Positions 1 through 11,700 of a stretch of 64,000 nucleotides of DNA are shown piece after piece; the stretch's first letter is position 1; each line of letters starts with the position of its first letter. The notes beneath the pieces were generated by a model. The model had not been told where the DNA came from. It saw only the letters and a list, made by a program, of their open reading frames with translations, and made no database searches. A program made the translations under genes and the position numbers. Source of the DNA: a virus. The DNA lies in the IMG/VR virus record IMGVR_UViG_3300007513_000001, positions 124,001 to 188,000 of that record, one strand, 5' to 3'.

Positions 1-1
1 G

Positions 2-475
2 AAAGCTCCTGTGAGTAAAGTCAGAGCTGAGAACGCGGCATTCGACGATACCAGGTTTAGTATTGAAGTTTCCGCTGTTCGAGCTTTAAATGAAGACATT
101 GTTCTCATTATGTCTTCATTAGACTTTTTTAATAATGCTATCGGAAGTCCAGAGCTTCAGTTTGCTGTATCTTATCCCGAGTTAGAAAAAATGCGAAGGA
201 TATATTTTAATAGGCTAGATAAAAAAATGAGTTTCAAACAACTGTTTGAATTCTTTAAATGGTTTGATGATTCTCTTTCAATCATGATTGAAAGGCTAGT
301 ACCACGCCACACTAATTTCCTCGGCATTAACTTTGTAATAGAGTCTCATATGCTAGAAAGAAATAAGATGTGCTATGCATCTCAAGCTGCCGTATATCTC
401 GGAGAAGAAGATAGAAGACAGCTACAGACTGATTTGCTGCTTAGACAAATTGTGATAAACTTGAGGAAGATGTAA
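2..475 (+). CDS. C-terminal part of an unidentified phage protein (5' end outside window)
   Basis: The frame is open from base 2 and ends at a TAA at 473-475. A GTG at 11 could start a 154-residue protein, but no Shine-Dalgarno sequence precedes it and the frame stays open upstream. I therefore read this as the last 158 codons of a longer gene. The visible part is helical and mixed in charge, with no signal peptide or membrane segment and no motif I can name. It overlaps the next gene by one base (TAATG), which suggests translational coupling and a shared operon with the large structural genes that follow. A virion role is inferred from context only. Confidence 0.6.
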   Translation, partial: KAPVSKVRAENAAFDDTRFSIEVSAVRALNEDIVLIMSSLDFFNNAIGSPELQFAVSYPELEKMRRIYFNRLDKKMSFKQLFEFFKWFDDSLSIMIERLVPRHTNFLGINFVIESHMLERNKMCYASQAAVYLGEEDRRQLQTDLLLRQIVINLRKM

Positions 476-3081
476 TGGCTAGTACTGTATATCCGCCACT
501 AACAGCGTCTTACCCATTCGTCCAAGGATTAAATGTAAAGACTTTTAACATTTTCTCTCAACGACTCATCGGGACCGTGGGTAGAAACTCTAGATCTAAA
601 ATAGTGTCTCTCAAGACAGTGGTTTCAAGTTCTACTAGAGGCCATAATTTACCCGCTGGAGGCTCTGGTTACAAGATAATAAACCAATCTATGCCTGGGT
701 ATTTCGATGATTCTCTCTATTCGCAACAGGGAGTTACTGTAGAAAAAGGCTCGGGCCCAGCAACTAATTCTTATGTCACGATCGAAGTATTAACCGCTTC
801 ATGGACGCAGACCGGCTCTCCATTTATTGAAATTCAGGTTTGGGATAATTCAAATCTTTCTTCTGGTGGAGCAGAAGAAATGACTCACGGAACTGGATCT
901 GGTGGAACAGAAATCGATGGAGTACAAAGATGGACTAATGACTCTAGTGCATATACAGTTAATGACGGCATGTTTGGGGTGTATGGAAGCGAAACTGGGA
1001 CGGACGCGGGGTTCGGTGATGCACATAGGTACACCATAGGAACACCGGTATTTTGCATAACTGGAAGTGATGGAACAACAGTTACAGGCTCACAACATGT
1101 GGCGCAAGATTTATGGACTGTGCTGTCGGGAGCCGTGTATTATGGCAGGGATGGCTATGGTATACCAGGCTATTCTAGTGGATGGAATAATGGTCCGGTT
1201 TTCGAAATGGCCAGTCGCTGGTCTGGATTACCTTTAAATGTTGAATATGCACCAAACGGCTTAAGAAATGTAGTAAGAGTATCCGCAGCATCAGGCAGCA
1301 TTACAATTGGCATTACTTCTTCTTTTCCAGAAGATGCAATAAGAGTAACTTCTGTACCTGCTGGCACGGCCGAAGCATCATTTGCCTCCGAAGTAGGGAT
1401 CGCTTCCTTTTCAGAAACTGAAGGCTCTCTAACCTTTTTGCCACAGTATAATTTAGAAATTGCAAATTTTGGGTACGATCAACCAGAAACTTATGAACCA
1501 TTCGTAGAAAAAGTTTCTCTCCTCGGCCGTGGTTTGTCGGACGGAGGAGGCTTATTTACGAGTGTGGGATCTGGATCTGAAAAGGGCGCTGTTTCTGTAA
1601 GAGCTTCTCAAATGTTCGCTAAAAAATCGGACAATTATTCTGCTGGGGTAGCTAGCTCTAAACATCCCTTTGCCGAGAAGGAAGCTTTCCTGAGGACGAA
1701 ATTTAATAAAGCAGTAAATGTAGAGCATCCTGGAAAACTTTATCTTGTCAGTCAATTTATTTCTGGCGCAGAGTTAAACTATGGCACCGAAGGTTCACCA
1801 TCTTATTTTTATACAGAGGGATTAAAATTCTTTCATTACGATTATGATATAGCTCAAATACCGGGCAGTCGATATGATATAAAAAATAAATTCTATTGGA
1901 ATGGAATAATAGAGCCTTTGGACATAAGAAAAGAAATAACGGGCCTGCATACTTTTGTTGGCGATTTCTATGATCCAATTTCAAACACTCTTAAAGGGTC
2001 AGTAAGCTCTACAGAAAGACAGCTTACTCATTTAGGTTTGACAGTTCCAATAAGCGAAAATTATGATATAGTAAACGATATAAAAATTACTCCTTTTGAA
2101 TTTATAGACAAGGGGGCAAACATATACGGTCTTTCGTTCCCGGTAGAAAAATATGTTGAGTCTATTCCTAAGCAGTACAGGATGACGATAACTAACACGT
2201 TTAGGGATCCCGACACTGGCGATATGTTGACTTACGATCCAATTCTCGAAGAAGTCTCGGCTATTCATCTAGAACGAATAAGCGGTGCTGGCGGAAGTTA
2301 CTCATTTAGCCTGATGGGCAGTATAACACCGCATATAGACGCCACCACAGACCCAGACTATTCGCTGGGCCAATTTAGTATTCGACCGAAAGCAAAAATT
2401 GATATCGCTCGCGAAATTACTTTTGCTATTAATTCGGGAACTATGGGATCGTATCTTTCTGCTTCTTGTGCCGAAAATCCACCAACAGTAATTATAAATG
2501 CAATTTCTGGGTCTGTATCTTCAGGCACATCTACCCCTGTTTCTTGGCCGAGTAGTTTCACCCTTAGAGACTTTAATGAAGTCGTCCAAGGATTCGATCA
2601 ATGGTCTTGGTCTAGCATACCATGTCGAGAATCTACAGGCGGATCTTATAATGACTACTCTATTTACCTTAATTTGTTAGACTTGTCTGAAAATCCAGAC
2701 CCATTTATAGAAATTGAAACAAATGTTGAAAATTACGAAACGCTTCTTAGAACTAGTGATAGAGAACTTCAAGTGATATTAGCAGTATCTAGTTCCGTTG
2801 CGACGATCCGCACCGATAAATATGCCGGGGCTATTCCAGATGAAGCTGGCGTAGCGCGCGCTTCAGATGGTGCTATCATCAGGTTTGGTTCTACAGGGCA
2901 TCCTGGGACCCCAGCCGTCTGGGATCAGCGAGGGTACAATCAAAGAATACAACGGTTCACGTCCAATCGTCGACCGATGGACCCATTTTCTGACACAGAG
3001 AGATCTACACCAAGAGGCATAGTTTATGAAAACACTCCATTTGGATATGATTCTATAGCTTATGGAGGTTATAAAAAATGA
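475..3081 (+). CDS. 868-aa predicted virion structural protein, unknown
   Basis: This 868-residue protein is rich in Ser, Gly and Thr and looks almost wholly beta-stranded. It has no signal peptide, membrane helix or enzymatic motif. The composition and the location, inside a run of giant virion-like genes, suggest a baseplate or adsorption-apparatus part. The start is the ATG that overlaps the previous stop by one base. The stop overlaps the next gene's start in an ATGA arrangement (3078-3081), so at least three genes are translationally coupled here. I do not recognise a family, and a structural role is inference from composition and neighbours. Confidence 0.75.
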   Translation: MASTVYPPLTASYPFVQGLNVKTFNIFSQRLIGTVGRNSRSKIVSLKTVVSSSTRGHNLPAGGSGYKIINQSMPGYFDDSLYSQQGVTVEKGSGPATNSYVTIEVLTASWTQTGSPFIEIQVWDNSNLSSGGAEEMTHGTGSGGTEIDGVQRWTNDSSAYTVNDGMFGVYGSETGTDAGFGDAHRYTIGTPVFCITGSDGTTVTGSQHVAQDLWTVLSGAVYYGRDGYGIPGYSSGWNNGPVFEMASRWSGLPLNVEYAPNGLRNVVRVSAASGSITIGITSSFPEDAIRVTSVPAGTAEASFASEVGIASFSETEGSLTFLPQYNLEIANFGYDQPETYEPFVEKVSLLGRGLSDGGGLFTSVGSGSEKGAVSVRASQMFAKKSDNYSAGVASSKHPFAEKEAFLRTKFNKAVNVEHPGKLYLVSQFISGAELNYGTEGSPSYFYTEGLKFFHYDYDIAQIPGSRYDIKNKFYWNGIIEPLDIRKEITGLHTFVGDFYDPISNTLKGSVSSTERQLTHLGLTVPISENYDIVNDIKITPFEFIDKGANIYGLSFPVEKYVESIPKQYRMTITNTFRDPDTGDMLTYDPILEEVSAIHLERISGAGGSYSFSLMGSITPHIDATTDPDYSLGQFSIRPKAKIDIAREITFAINSGTMGSYLSASCAENPPTVIINAISGSVSSGTSTPVSWPSSFTLRDFNEVVQGFDQWSWSSIPCRESTGGSYNDYSIYLNLLDLSENPDPFIEIETNVENYETLLRTSDRELQVILAVSSSVATIRTDKYAGAIPDEAGVARASDGAIIRFGSTGHPGTPAVWDQRGYNQRIQRFTSNRRPMDPFSDTERSTPRGIVYENTPFGYDSIAYGGYKK

Positions 3082-6000
3082 AAAGGGATTTTAGAAGATC
3101 AGAAATTCCTGATCTTAATCAAAATTTTCGAAATTATCGTAGCGGTGCATCTCTTTTAGCGCATTATGTTTTTGGTCAATATGATTCTAATACTGGAACT
3201 ATTGAAAATATAGCTAAGGGCAGCAGCTATGCTGCGTTGACTTATGAATCGTCAGTTGATCCTATTACTGAGTCAGTGTATGGATCGCCCTACGTAGGAA
3301 AAACTGATCTAAGATCATTTTCTTTTAAAAAACTTAGAAAACAAAGTGTTAGATTAGTTTATTCAGCGACTGGACTAAGTTCTAACCAAGCGCCTGTTAC
3401 TATAGCTGGCTGGGCCAGAATGCCATCTTTAGACGGAGACGGTGATGCCACGCTCAGCATATTTACGAGTGTTACGGCTGGATCTACTTATAGTGAAAAC
3501 GTTACAGGAGCTTTAAAGTTTACTTATAGACCATCAATAAGCAAATTTTCTTTTTCTATATCTGGTGTCGATTCAAACGGCTCAACAACTACGCTGGTTT
3601 TACCAACTAGAGTAATTCAAAGTTTTAAAAATTCTAAAGCTATAATGGGCGGTAAATGGTTTCATTTTGCAGTAAACATTTCAAATAGTTTAACTAATGG
3701 TGTTAGCGCAGACGATTTTATTTCTTCTCACACCAGTATTTACATTAACGGAGAGAAAGTCGCTGACGGCTCCAACGCAACAGGCGGTGACGGCACATCT
3801 GGAAATAAACTTGCTGGTAATTTTACTATAGCTAATTTATCTACAGATTTAATATTTGCCAAAGGGCCAAGCGACACTGGATTATTAGCTAATTTTTCTA
3901 CTTTAGAAATTCATGAAACAGCTATCTGGTCGAAAGTTCTTGGAGCTGTTGAAATAAAGTCTCTCTATGAAGCTGCTATAATGTTTGTTGGGAGCGGTGT
4001 AGTAAGTTTGCCGCCAAGAGTGCAAATTCAAAACGTTTCCAACAATGCTATTGTTAACCCATTAAATATTTCAGTGGCACAAGACATCCGCTTGTTAAAT
4101 ACTAGCTCATTTTTTGATGACACTATATCTAGAGAGTTTGGTAGCGAAATATTCATAAACTATTCTGCCAAAGTTCCCGTCACAAGTTTTTCTCACATAT
4201 ATTCAGGTGTGGCAGAAAATGTTATATTAAATCATCTAATAACTGCTTCAGTGGCCTCTCCTTCACTTCCACCAGACATTTATGTTTCTGCTTCTTTGGG
4301 ATCTGCGTTCTCTGCTTCGCACAATGTTTCGACTGGCTCCGGTATTTGGAGTGATGAAACTATTAACAGGGCAGATTTTACAGCAATTAATTATGGAGAT
4401 AATTCCGATCGGCGATATTCGTATCTTAACAATTCTAGGCCGAGTGGCTTTATATTTCCATCTTACGGAAGAGGGTATAGTTGGAATACTTCTAAAACCC
4501 CAGCTCCGTATGAGCCGTTTGTAGATTCTGCAGTAACGTTTGATAAGTGGAACCAGGTTTGGACGAAAGATTCTAAAATAGGGTTAACTTTTAGTGCTAG
4601 TCTTGATGCGCCAAGAACAGATCGAAGAATCGTATCTATTCCGTTTACGAACCTCAGCACGAAAAATCTTAGAAGATACGATGCTGGCGCAGAAGATCAG
4701 GACTACGACGGTTTCAAAGGCGCGGGCAACTCTGCAACAGCATCGACTACGGGATTTTGTTTTTTCGACTGGAAGCAGGGCCGGTGGGCAGACAAAGGAG
4801 ACGGCCTTGCAGACGGAACTAATGGTATATACCATTTTAGGTTAATAGCTGAAAGATTCTATCGGTGGAATTGGCTTACGCAATCAGTAGACCCAGGTGA
4901 TCTTTCATCACCATCCTACCCAAGTAACAACTCGACGTTCTACCTATCTGAGTCATACATAGACGGCCGAGGTTCTGGCGGACCAACTATGCCAATCTAC
5001 AAAAGGGATCCTGTCCCCGGCCAAGTCTGGAGAAAATGTTCGCCGCCAATAGCTGGTTTTGATAGTATACCAAGACAATTTTTCCCTGGTTTCAAAGATG
5101 TAGATAGCTTGTTTAGCAGCCGCTCTTATGCAGAAAGCATCAAAATGCCGGCTTTCTTAACATCGAATAAATATGCTGGACACCCTATGGTTCAATACGG
5201 TGCACCGCAAGACACGAGATATTATGCTCCTGATACGCAAGTTATAGATACTTCTAATTACTTAGCGGCTCCATTCATGCTTGAAAAAATAATATTAGAG
5301 CTTCCCGTTGAAGGGATACGAACCTACTCTAATAAAGATAGATATCCAGGAAATGCATATCCGCAAGATGATTATGTGTTTTTCTTATATAGACAAGAAA
5401 GAAATAATCCTGTGTCTTCTAAGGAAACTTCAACCGCAATCCAGGGAGTGCTCTCTGCGAGCAATAGATATTTAATATGCAGCGGAAACGTTGCTGTTTA
5501 CGCCAACGATTGCTGGGATTCGGATTCGAGATCTGTAAATCCATACGGTGGCGCCCCAGTCGGTCTTCGAGGTAAATCTTACACAGACCATTTTTATGAC
5601 ACAGAAACAGGCGCAACCAATCAATTTTCTCCAGTAAATAGCCCAGATCAGGCTTTACCATTATTAAAATGGAAACTTACTGGGGACCCATTTAACACTG
5701 TTCAAGATATAAAATGGAGCGATAAATATCTTTATTATGGATATCCATCCGCTTTCGCTGGTAGCACCCCGGCAAAAGAAGTAACTACGGGCGAAACTAA
5801 TGTAGTTATTTCAATGACGCCGGCAGTTGCGCCAAAGAGAAGATATGGTAGATTTTGGGAACACACTCAAGTTTTAAAAGTTTATTCTGGAAATTATGAA
5901 CAATTGTCTAAATATGGAAGGCTGTACTACCCGGGAGGAGGGGGAACTTACCGTATCCCAGTGAATAATCAAACAGCTATCAGAGACTCCGAAGGCTTAA

Positions 6001-8678
6001 ATATTAACAAATCTTTTCTTTTTGCTTCTTCGGCGATAAGTGCTCGAAACCCCAACGCTAATATAATGACGATGCCTACCGATATATCGTCTTCTTTAAA
6101 TTATAATTGGTGCGCTCCTGTATGGTCAGTCCCTGGCGGTGCGACATACCCTCAGGGCACTCTTGGACCACAGCCCGTAAATGATAGTGGCGCCCCATCC
6201 GGATATAATGTTAGCGCAAATGGTAATTTTCAATTTAAACATTTTGATATTACTAAAGATCCCACTTTTGCACCAAAATCAGATCCAACTAGCAAGAAGT
6301 GGGTAACCGTTATTCCAGGTGAAGTCCCGCCTGATTTCAATAGGGGAATGCCTGTTTTCTGCACTTGGCTAGGTGGAACGTCTACAGTAGGATTCCACCA
6401 GATCAACGAGGGGATAAGAGAACCATCGTTAGTTAAAACTTACCTGACTAAAAAATCTGCAGCCTCAGCAACTCCTTGGTATGGACAGCGTTTTCCATAT
6501 TCAAAACCACCTGTTACTCTTACACCGCTCGGCGTGATAACAGCTTCAAACGAAACATATTTTAATTATTCTAATGAGCCATTTTCTGCAGTTCCCAATA
6601 GGCACCCTAATGCGTTTTTTGAAATAAATCAATTAAACGAAGTTAATACTAAAAGATATTTTTCTGCCGAAGTTAACGATCCAAGAACCGTTAATCACTC
6701 TTTTTCTCATAGATACACACCATATAGAGAAACGGTTTCATCTTCTTTCTTTTCTGGATCTATCGGAGTCGACGATTTTTATGCAACAGCTAGAGATTTT
6801 GATATTGTTTGGAATAGTACGAGATTAAAATTTGATCCACCGCCTGCAGCTTCATCTACAGAAACTGGATATCTACTTTTTCCAGGAGACGAATTAATAC
6901 TTGGCGTCGAAGCAGCGATCGCTGCTCCTTCGTATTATTGCTCTGGAAGTATAACTTGCATAACAGGGTCTTATCTAAAGTTACTGCCCGGGGATTGCAA
7001 GATTACACTGGTCGGATCTTATGTTAAAGACAAAAAGAGAGTTTTAAATAATTCAGCTCAACAGCTATTAAATGCTAATGCTTCATTTGCGATCGGAATG
7101 GATATTGTCACCGATCAGTTTGAAATAGAGTCTAGAGATTCATATACTGGAAATTTCTTATCTCAAGAAATGTCAGGTGCCGTCGTTACACCGGTGGCCA
7201 AGTCCCCGATACAACCATCGACTATTGCAGTTCATCTCCCGCCATATGGCGCTTACCTGAACGGCAGAACTGTTTTAGAATGGCCAGGAATGGAAAATTT
7301 CCGAAACTACAGAAAAGTAGTTTCGGAGACACTCTATGAAAATATGGGAGATACATATGCATTCAATCGATTTGTTAAACTTTCTCAAAGCGGCTCTCTG
7401 TTTTATGATAGTTTAGTCCCCAATGTTCAAGATTTATGGGCGTCTTATACGCCATTCCAAATAGGGTATAATCCCAGTACGGTAACGCCCGTTCTTGGAA
7501 TGACGTTATCTCCAGGTCCAGATGGAATAATTGATACGCGTCATAAACTTTCTGCATTTGGAACTATTTCTAGAGCTTGGCTCCAAGCTCTTTGGCCAGG
7601 AGCTAAAGGAAGCGCTGATGTAATGAATCCAAGACAGTCTGAAATATTTTTAGAAGCTTATAACGAAAACTGGAATAATTCTTTTCCCTATGAGCCAAAA
7701 TATACCAGAAAGATGAAAACTGCAGATGGTGAAGTATTGACTATTCTGCCAACAAGAAATTCAGAGCAGAAGTTTGTAGGCGTGGCAAATGCTCATGACG
7801 GAAATGGCCCATCGCTCAGCCTTCAGCGGGGTATGGTTGGAATAGTTACCCCTCTTAAGATGACGAATGTAAATAATCTGCTTCCAGATCCTGCTAGCCC
7901 GAGAGCTGGAGTAGATCAAGTTAACTTTTTAGATTCTCCCGGTTTAATAATGTGTTCTCCTAAAAAGAAGTCTAAAGGCTCAGTTCCTTATGTTGCAGGC
8001 ACAACCGCAGCCGGCTCCCCCCCAGACATAAATGCCTTTAGGAATGCTTATTTGGCACCAAACCATAAATTTTGGTATCGCTCAGATGACTCTAAGATGC
8101 TTTTGAAATATCTTTACGGAATAGAAACTGGAAATGATTTCTTCGCAACAAGAACTTATACTTCTGGAGCAGCGCTACAGGATTCTAGAGAGTATATGAT
8201 GGGAGCTAGCACCGGTATAATACGTTGCCCTTATGCTCCATCACCGAGAACTTATCCATACTATCATCAAAAATTTATGACTACTAAACCCAGAGGCTGG
8301 AAATATGGAGTGATGAATGCACTTCCAATCGCGCCTTCCGCTATTTTCCGTGGTAATAGGTTCGGGCAGTTTAGAGATATGTTAGAACAGAGAAGAGATT
8401 CGGTGGTTTTCAATGTTGGAGGAGAAAGTGTGGACTTTTCCACACTTCCAGTTGTTGTTACTTTTAAAGAGCCATCTTGGAAGACGAATTTAACTGATCC
8501 TGGAGGCGAAGTATCTGTTTCTCCAGAAGAAACACACAGCTCCAATCTAAGCTTGTACGCCACTAGTTCTGTTCCATATTTTGACGATCCAAAACAAGCT
8601 CAATATCCTACTGGCCGAAATAGATCTTCTGTATGTGATTTTAGAGATTATGTTGAAGTTACAACTGACACGGAATAA
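3078..8678 (+). CDS. 1866-aa giant virion protein with LamG-like domain
   Basis: A very long beta-rich protein. Residues about 88-297 look like a LamG or concanavalin-like jelly roll: a strand ending in VTIAGWARMP near 107-116, then KWFHFAVNIS near 190, SIYINGEKVADGS near 220, and a final strand around LEIHETAIWSK. Such domains in phages usually bind glycans or other host-surface molecules. The remaining roughly 1500 residues show many aromatic and proline-rich segments and no recognised domain. Near the C-terminus is a helix reading FGQFRDMLEQRRDS. The gene starts in an ATGA overlap with its upstream neighbour and ends just before a gap that holds a candidate promoter. A role as a large adsorption or tail-tip protein is inferred. 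Confidence 0.8.
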   Translation: MKRDFRRSEIPDLNQNFRNYRSGASLLAHYVFGQYDSNTGTIENIAKGSSYAALTYESSVDPITESVYGSPYVGKTDLRSFSFKKLRKQSVRLVYSATGLSSNQAPVTIAGWARMPSLDGDGDATLSIFTSVTAGSTYSENVTGALKFTYRPSISKFSFSISGVDSNGSTTTLVLPTRVIQSFKNSKAIMGGKWFHFAVNISNSLTNGVSADDFISSHTSIYINGEKVADGSNATGGDGTSGNKLAGNFTIANLSTDLIFAKGPSDTGLLANFSTLEIHETAIWSKVLGAVEIKSLYEAAIMFVGSGVVSLPPRVQIQNVSNNAIVNPLNISVAQDIRLLNTSSFFDDTISREFGSEIFINYSAKVPVTSFSHIYSGVAENVILNHLITASVASPSLPPDIYVSASLGSAFSASHNVSTGSGIWSDETINRADFTAINYGDNSDRRYSYLNNSRPSGFIFPSYGRGYSWNTSKTPAPYEPFVDSAVTFDKWNQVWTKDSKIGLTFSASLDAPRTDRRIVSIPFTNLSTKNLRRYDAGAEDQDYDGFKGAGNSATASTTGFCFFDWKQGRWADKGDGLADGTNGIYHFRLIAERFYRWNWLTQSVDPGDLSSPSYPSNNSTFYLSESYIDGRGSGGPTMPIYKRDPVPGQVWRKCSPPIAGFDSIPRQFFPGFKDVDSLFSSRSYAESIKMPAFLTSNKYAGHPMVQYGAPQDTRYYAPDTQVIDTSNYLAAPFMLEKIILELPVEGIRTYSNKDRYPGNAYPQDDYVFFLYRQERNNPVSSKETSTAIQGVLSASNRYLICSGNVAVYANDCWDSDSRSVNPYGGAPVGLRGKSYTDHFYDTETGATNQFSPVNSPDQALPLLKWKLTGDPFNTVQDIKWSDKYLYYGYPSAFAGSTPAKEVTTGETNVVISMTPAVAPKRRYGRFWEHTQVLKVYSGNYEQLSKYGRLYYPGGGGTYRIPVNNQTAIRDSEGLNINKSFLFASSAISARNPNANIMTMPTDISSSLNYNWCAPVWSVPGGATYPQGTLGPQPVNDSGAPSGYNVSANGNFQFKHFDITKDPTFAPKSDPTSKKWVTVIPGEVPPDFNRGMPVFCTWLGGTSTVGFHQINEGIREPSLVKTYLTKKSAASATPWYGQRFPYSKPPVTLTPLGVITASNETYFNYSNEPFSAVPNRHPNAFFEINQLNEVNTKRYFSAEVNDPRTVNHSFSHRYTPYRETVSSSFFSGSIGVDDFYATARDFDIVWNSTRLKFDPPPAASSTETGYLLFPGDELILGVEAAIAAPSYYCSGSITCITGSYLKLLPGDCKITLVGSYVKDKKRVLNNSAQQLLNANASFAIGMDIVTDQFEIESRDSYTGNFLSQEMSGAVVTPVAKSPIQPSTIAVHLPPYGAYLNGRTVLEWPGMENFRNYRKVVSETLYENMGDTYAFNRFVKLSQSGSLFYDSLVPNVQDLWASYTPFQIGYNPSTVTPVLGMTLSPGPDGIIDTRHKLSAFGTISRAWLQALWPGAKGSADVMNPRQSEIFLEAYNENWNNSFPYEPKYTRKMKTADGEVLTILPTRNSEQKFVGVANAHDGNGPSLSLQRGMVGIVTPLKMTNVNNLLPDPASPRAGVDQVNFLDSPGLIMCSPKKKSKGSVPYVAGTTAAGSPPDINAFRNAYLAPNHKFWYRSDDSKMLLKYLYGIETGNDFFATRTYTSGAALQDSREYMMGASTGIIRCPYAPSPRTYPYYHQKFMTTKPRGWKYGVMNALPIAPSAIFRGNRFGQFRDMLEQRRDSVVFNVGGESVDFSTLPVVVTFKEPSWKTNLTDPGGEVSVSPEETHSSNLSLYATSSVPYFDDPKQAQYPTGRNRSSVCDFRDYVEVTTDTE

Positions 8679-8709
8679 CCATTTATAATATCTCTCTTTT
8701 TTAGGCTGC

Positions 8710-8717
8710 ATATTTAT
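8710..8717 (+). promoter_or_regulatory. Candidate phage promoter core ATATTTAT
   Basis: ATATTTAT lies in the 80-base gap before the 2349-aa fibre gene, 41 bases upstream of its ATG. The same motif recurs at a similar distance before several other leading genes. No Shine-Dalgarno sequence or T4-type TATAAATA is obvious in this gap. No terminator is evident for the upstream gene, only a T-run with no convincing hairpin. Confidence 0.45.
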
Positions 8718-8758
8718 GGTATACTTTAGAAACAAGATCACTATCTAAGAGCGAATCT

Positions 8759-11700
8759 ATGGCCAGAATTAAAAAATCTAAGCTTAAAACTAGCGATTTC
8801 TTAACCATATCTAACAGTCGATCTGGAAAAATCGATACTTTAGTAGCTCCTAATGATTTGCAGATCGGTTTAGATGACGCAGGCTTTCGATCTTCTCTTA
8901 CTTCTACTGGAATAATAGTCGCCAAGCAGGGTTTTTCTGGCTCTTTAACTAAATTAGTAGATGGTAGCCCATATCTTAAAGCTGGAAGTAACGTTGCTTT
9001 AGCGACAGGCTCTGATGGAGCAGTAACAATTTCTGCTTCTGGATTTACAAATAATCCATTGACTGCTACAGTTGCTGGCGGTTTATTTTTTGATACTGGC
9101 ACCACTTACGATGGGTCTGCTGCAAAAACTTTAGCTATTGATATATTCCAGTCTCGGGGTCTCAGTATCCATTCAAGCTATGGTCTGCAAATTGATTTTA
9201 CATCAGCTTCATCTGCAACCCCAGTAACTTCAGACAGAATTTTAATCGGTGACGCTGGTTCTTCATATGCTGCAAAATACTGCACAATAAGTGATATATT
9301 AAGCTTAGGGACCACTAGCACACTTTCAAATGCAATAACTTTTGGAAACGGAATAGAAGATTCTGCAGGTGCAGCTTCATCTTATAATAATACGGCTGCA
9401 GTCACTTTAGCAATAACTGCAGAATCTTCTAAGGGTATAGGAGTAACTTCAAGTGGAGTAAAAATAGACCCTTCCACACTATCTTCTGCTACTGTAGCTA
9501 CTGGTGACAAAGTTTTAATTGGAGATGTTGACGACAGCGATAATATAAAGTATGTAACAGCCCAATCAATTGCCAACTTGGCAACAGTTGGAACATTAGA
9601 TAACGCTCTGACCGTTGGAGATGGACTACAGTTAGATTCAGGAACAACTTTTACAGGAGCTAGCGCTAGAACAATTTCAGCCCAAGCTGCTGACGCTACA
9701 ATTTCAGTTGGTGGTTCTGGTTTAAGCGTTTTAAAAGTTCCTAATCATCTTACGAGTGCACGTGGTATTTCTAGTTTTTCTTACGACGGCTCAACTTCTA
9801 GTGTTTCAGTTGCAGTAGCATTAAGGTCGAACGGGGGAATAGGTTTTGACACAGACGATAAATTAGCGCTCAACATCTATAATTTAGCAGACGCAGATAT
9901 TTCTCTTTATGACTATATTCCATTTTATGACTATAGTGGAGGAACTTCAGCAGTTTCAAAAACCTCAGTTGGTCAATTAAAAACTTTAATATCAGGGGAT
10001 ATTACTGCTGTTTTAGCTGGAAACGGTCTCACTGGAGGAGGGACTTCAGGAGATGTTACTTTAGCTATAGACGACAGTATTGTTGCGACGGTGTCTGGAG
10101 CTACTTTTACTGGAGGTGTTAATTTTAATTCTGGTGCAGATTTTACAGGTGCAGCTAAATTTAACACTGGATTAAGTGGCTCATTAACTAAGCTCGCAGA
10201 TGGAAGCGACTTTTTAATACCTGGCGCAAACGTATCTTTGAGTGTCGGTGCAAAAGGCCAAATTACTATTAGCGCAGTCGCTGGCGGCGGCGGAATAGCA
10301 GATGGAAATGCTGAGTATTTAGTGCTGGCAGCTACAGGGTCATTATCTAATGAAAGAGTGCTTACTATGGGCACTGGACTAACTTCTTCTGATTCTGGCG
10401 CAGGAAACAACTATACGCTAACGGTAAGAGATTCTATTTTCGCAGCCTTAACTGGTTCTCAGTTCTCCGGAAACATCGGAGCAACAGGATCTATAGGATC
10501 TACTACTCTCGTAACTTCTCCAGCCTTTTCTGGGTCTTTAACACGCCTTCAAAATGGTTCTTCTTATTTAGTCGCTGGAACTGGAATAACTATAGCATCT
10601 GCATCTAACGGCCAGGTAACAATCACAGGAAACGTTGGCGATATTACAGGCGTCACCGCCGGTACTGGACTTACCGGAGGAGGCACTTCTGGCGATGTTA
10701 CTTTAAATGTAGATGATGGAGTAGTGGCCACAGTTTCTGGATCTACTTTTACAGGCGCTGTCCAGTTTAATTCAGGGATGAGTGGATCTCTTACACAACT
10801 TACAGATGGATCGTCTTATATAGTCGCTGGATCTGGAATCACGATAGCATCTGCTTCAAATGGCGCAATCACTATCACGAATGACGGTACGGTAGGAGAT
10901 ATTACAGGCGTCACCGCTGGAACTGGCTTAAGCGGTGGAGGGACGTCTGGTGATGTAACTCTCAATATAAGAGACTCTATCGTAGCTACCCTAACAGGTT
11001 CTCAGTTTTCTGGAAATGTTGGCGTAACAGGATCGATCGGATCTACTACTCTCATAACAGCTCCATCATTTTCCGGGTCTTTGACTCACTTACAAGATGG
11101 CACTTCATATATTTTAGCTGGCGCTAATATAACTGTAGCTTCTGCCTCGAATGGGTCTATTACAATAACCTCCGCTGATACGACTTATACAGCAGGCGAC
11201 GGCCTAGACCTTTCAGGCACTATTTTCAGTGCAGATTTAAAATCATCTGGCGGTTTGAAAATAGATTCTACTGAGATGGCTATTGATGACTCTGTTGTCG
11301 CTACCGTTTCTGGTTCTACGTTCACAGGTGCAGTTAAGTTTGATTCAGGAATGAGTGGTTCACTTACGCAACTTACAGATGGAACGTCATATTTGATAGC
11401 TGGTTCTGGGATCGGAATTACTTCAGCGTCTAACGGCGCAATTACAATTACAAATGACGGAACCGTTGGAGATATTACCGGAGTTACTGCTGGCACTGGA
11501 TTAACTGGCGGGGGTACCTCTGGGACGGTAACTCTAAACATCAATGATTCTATTGTCGCCACTCTTTCTGGTTCTCAGTTTTCTGGAGAGGTTGGTGTAA
11601 CAGGATCGATCGGATCTACTACAGTCATAACTTCACCAGCATTTTCAGGATCTTTAACAAATCTTCAAGATGGTACTTCATATCTAGTTGCTGGAAACAA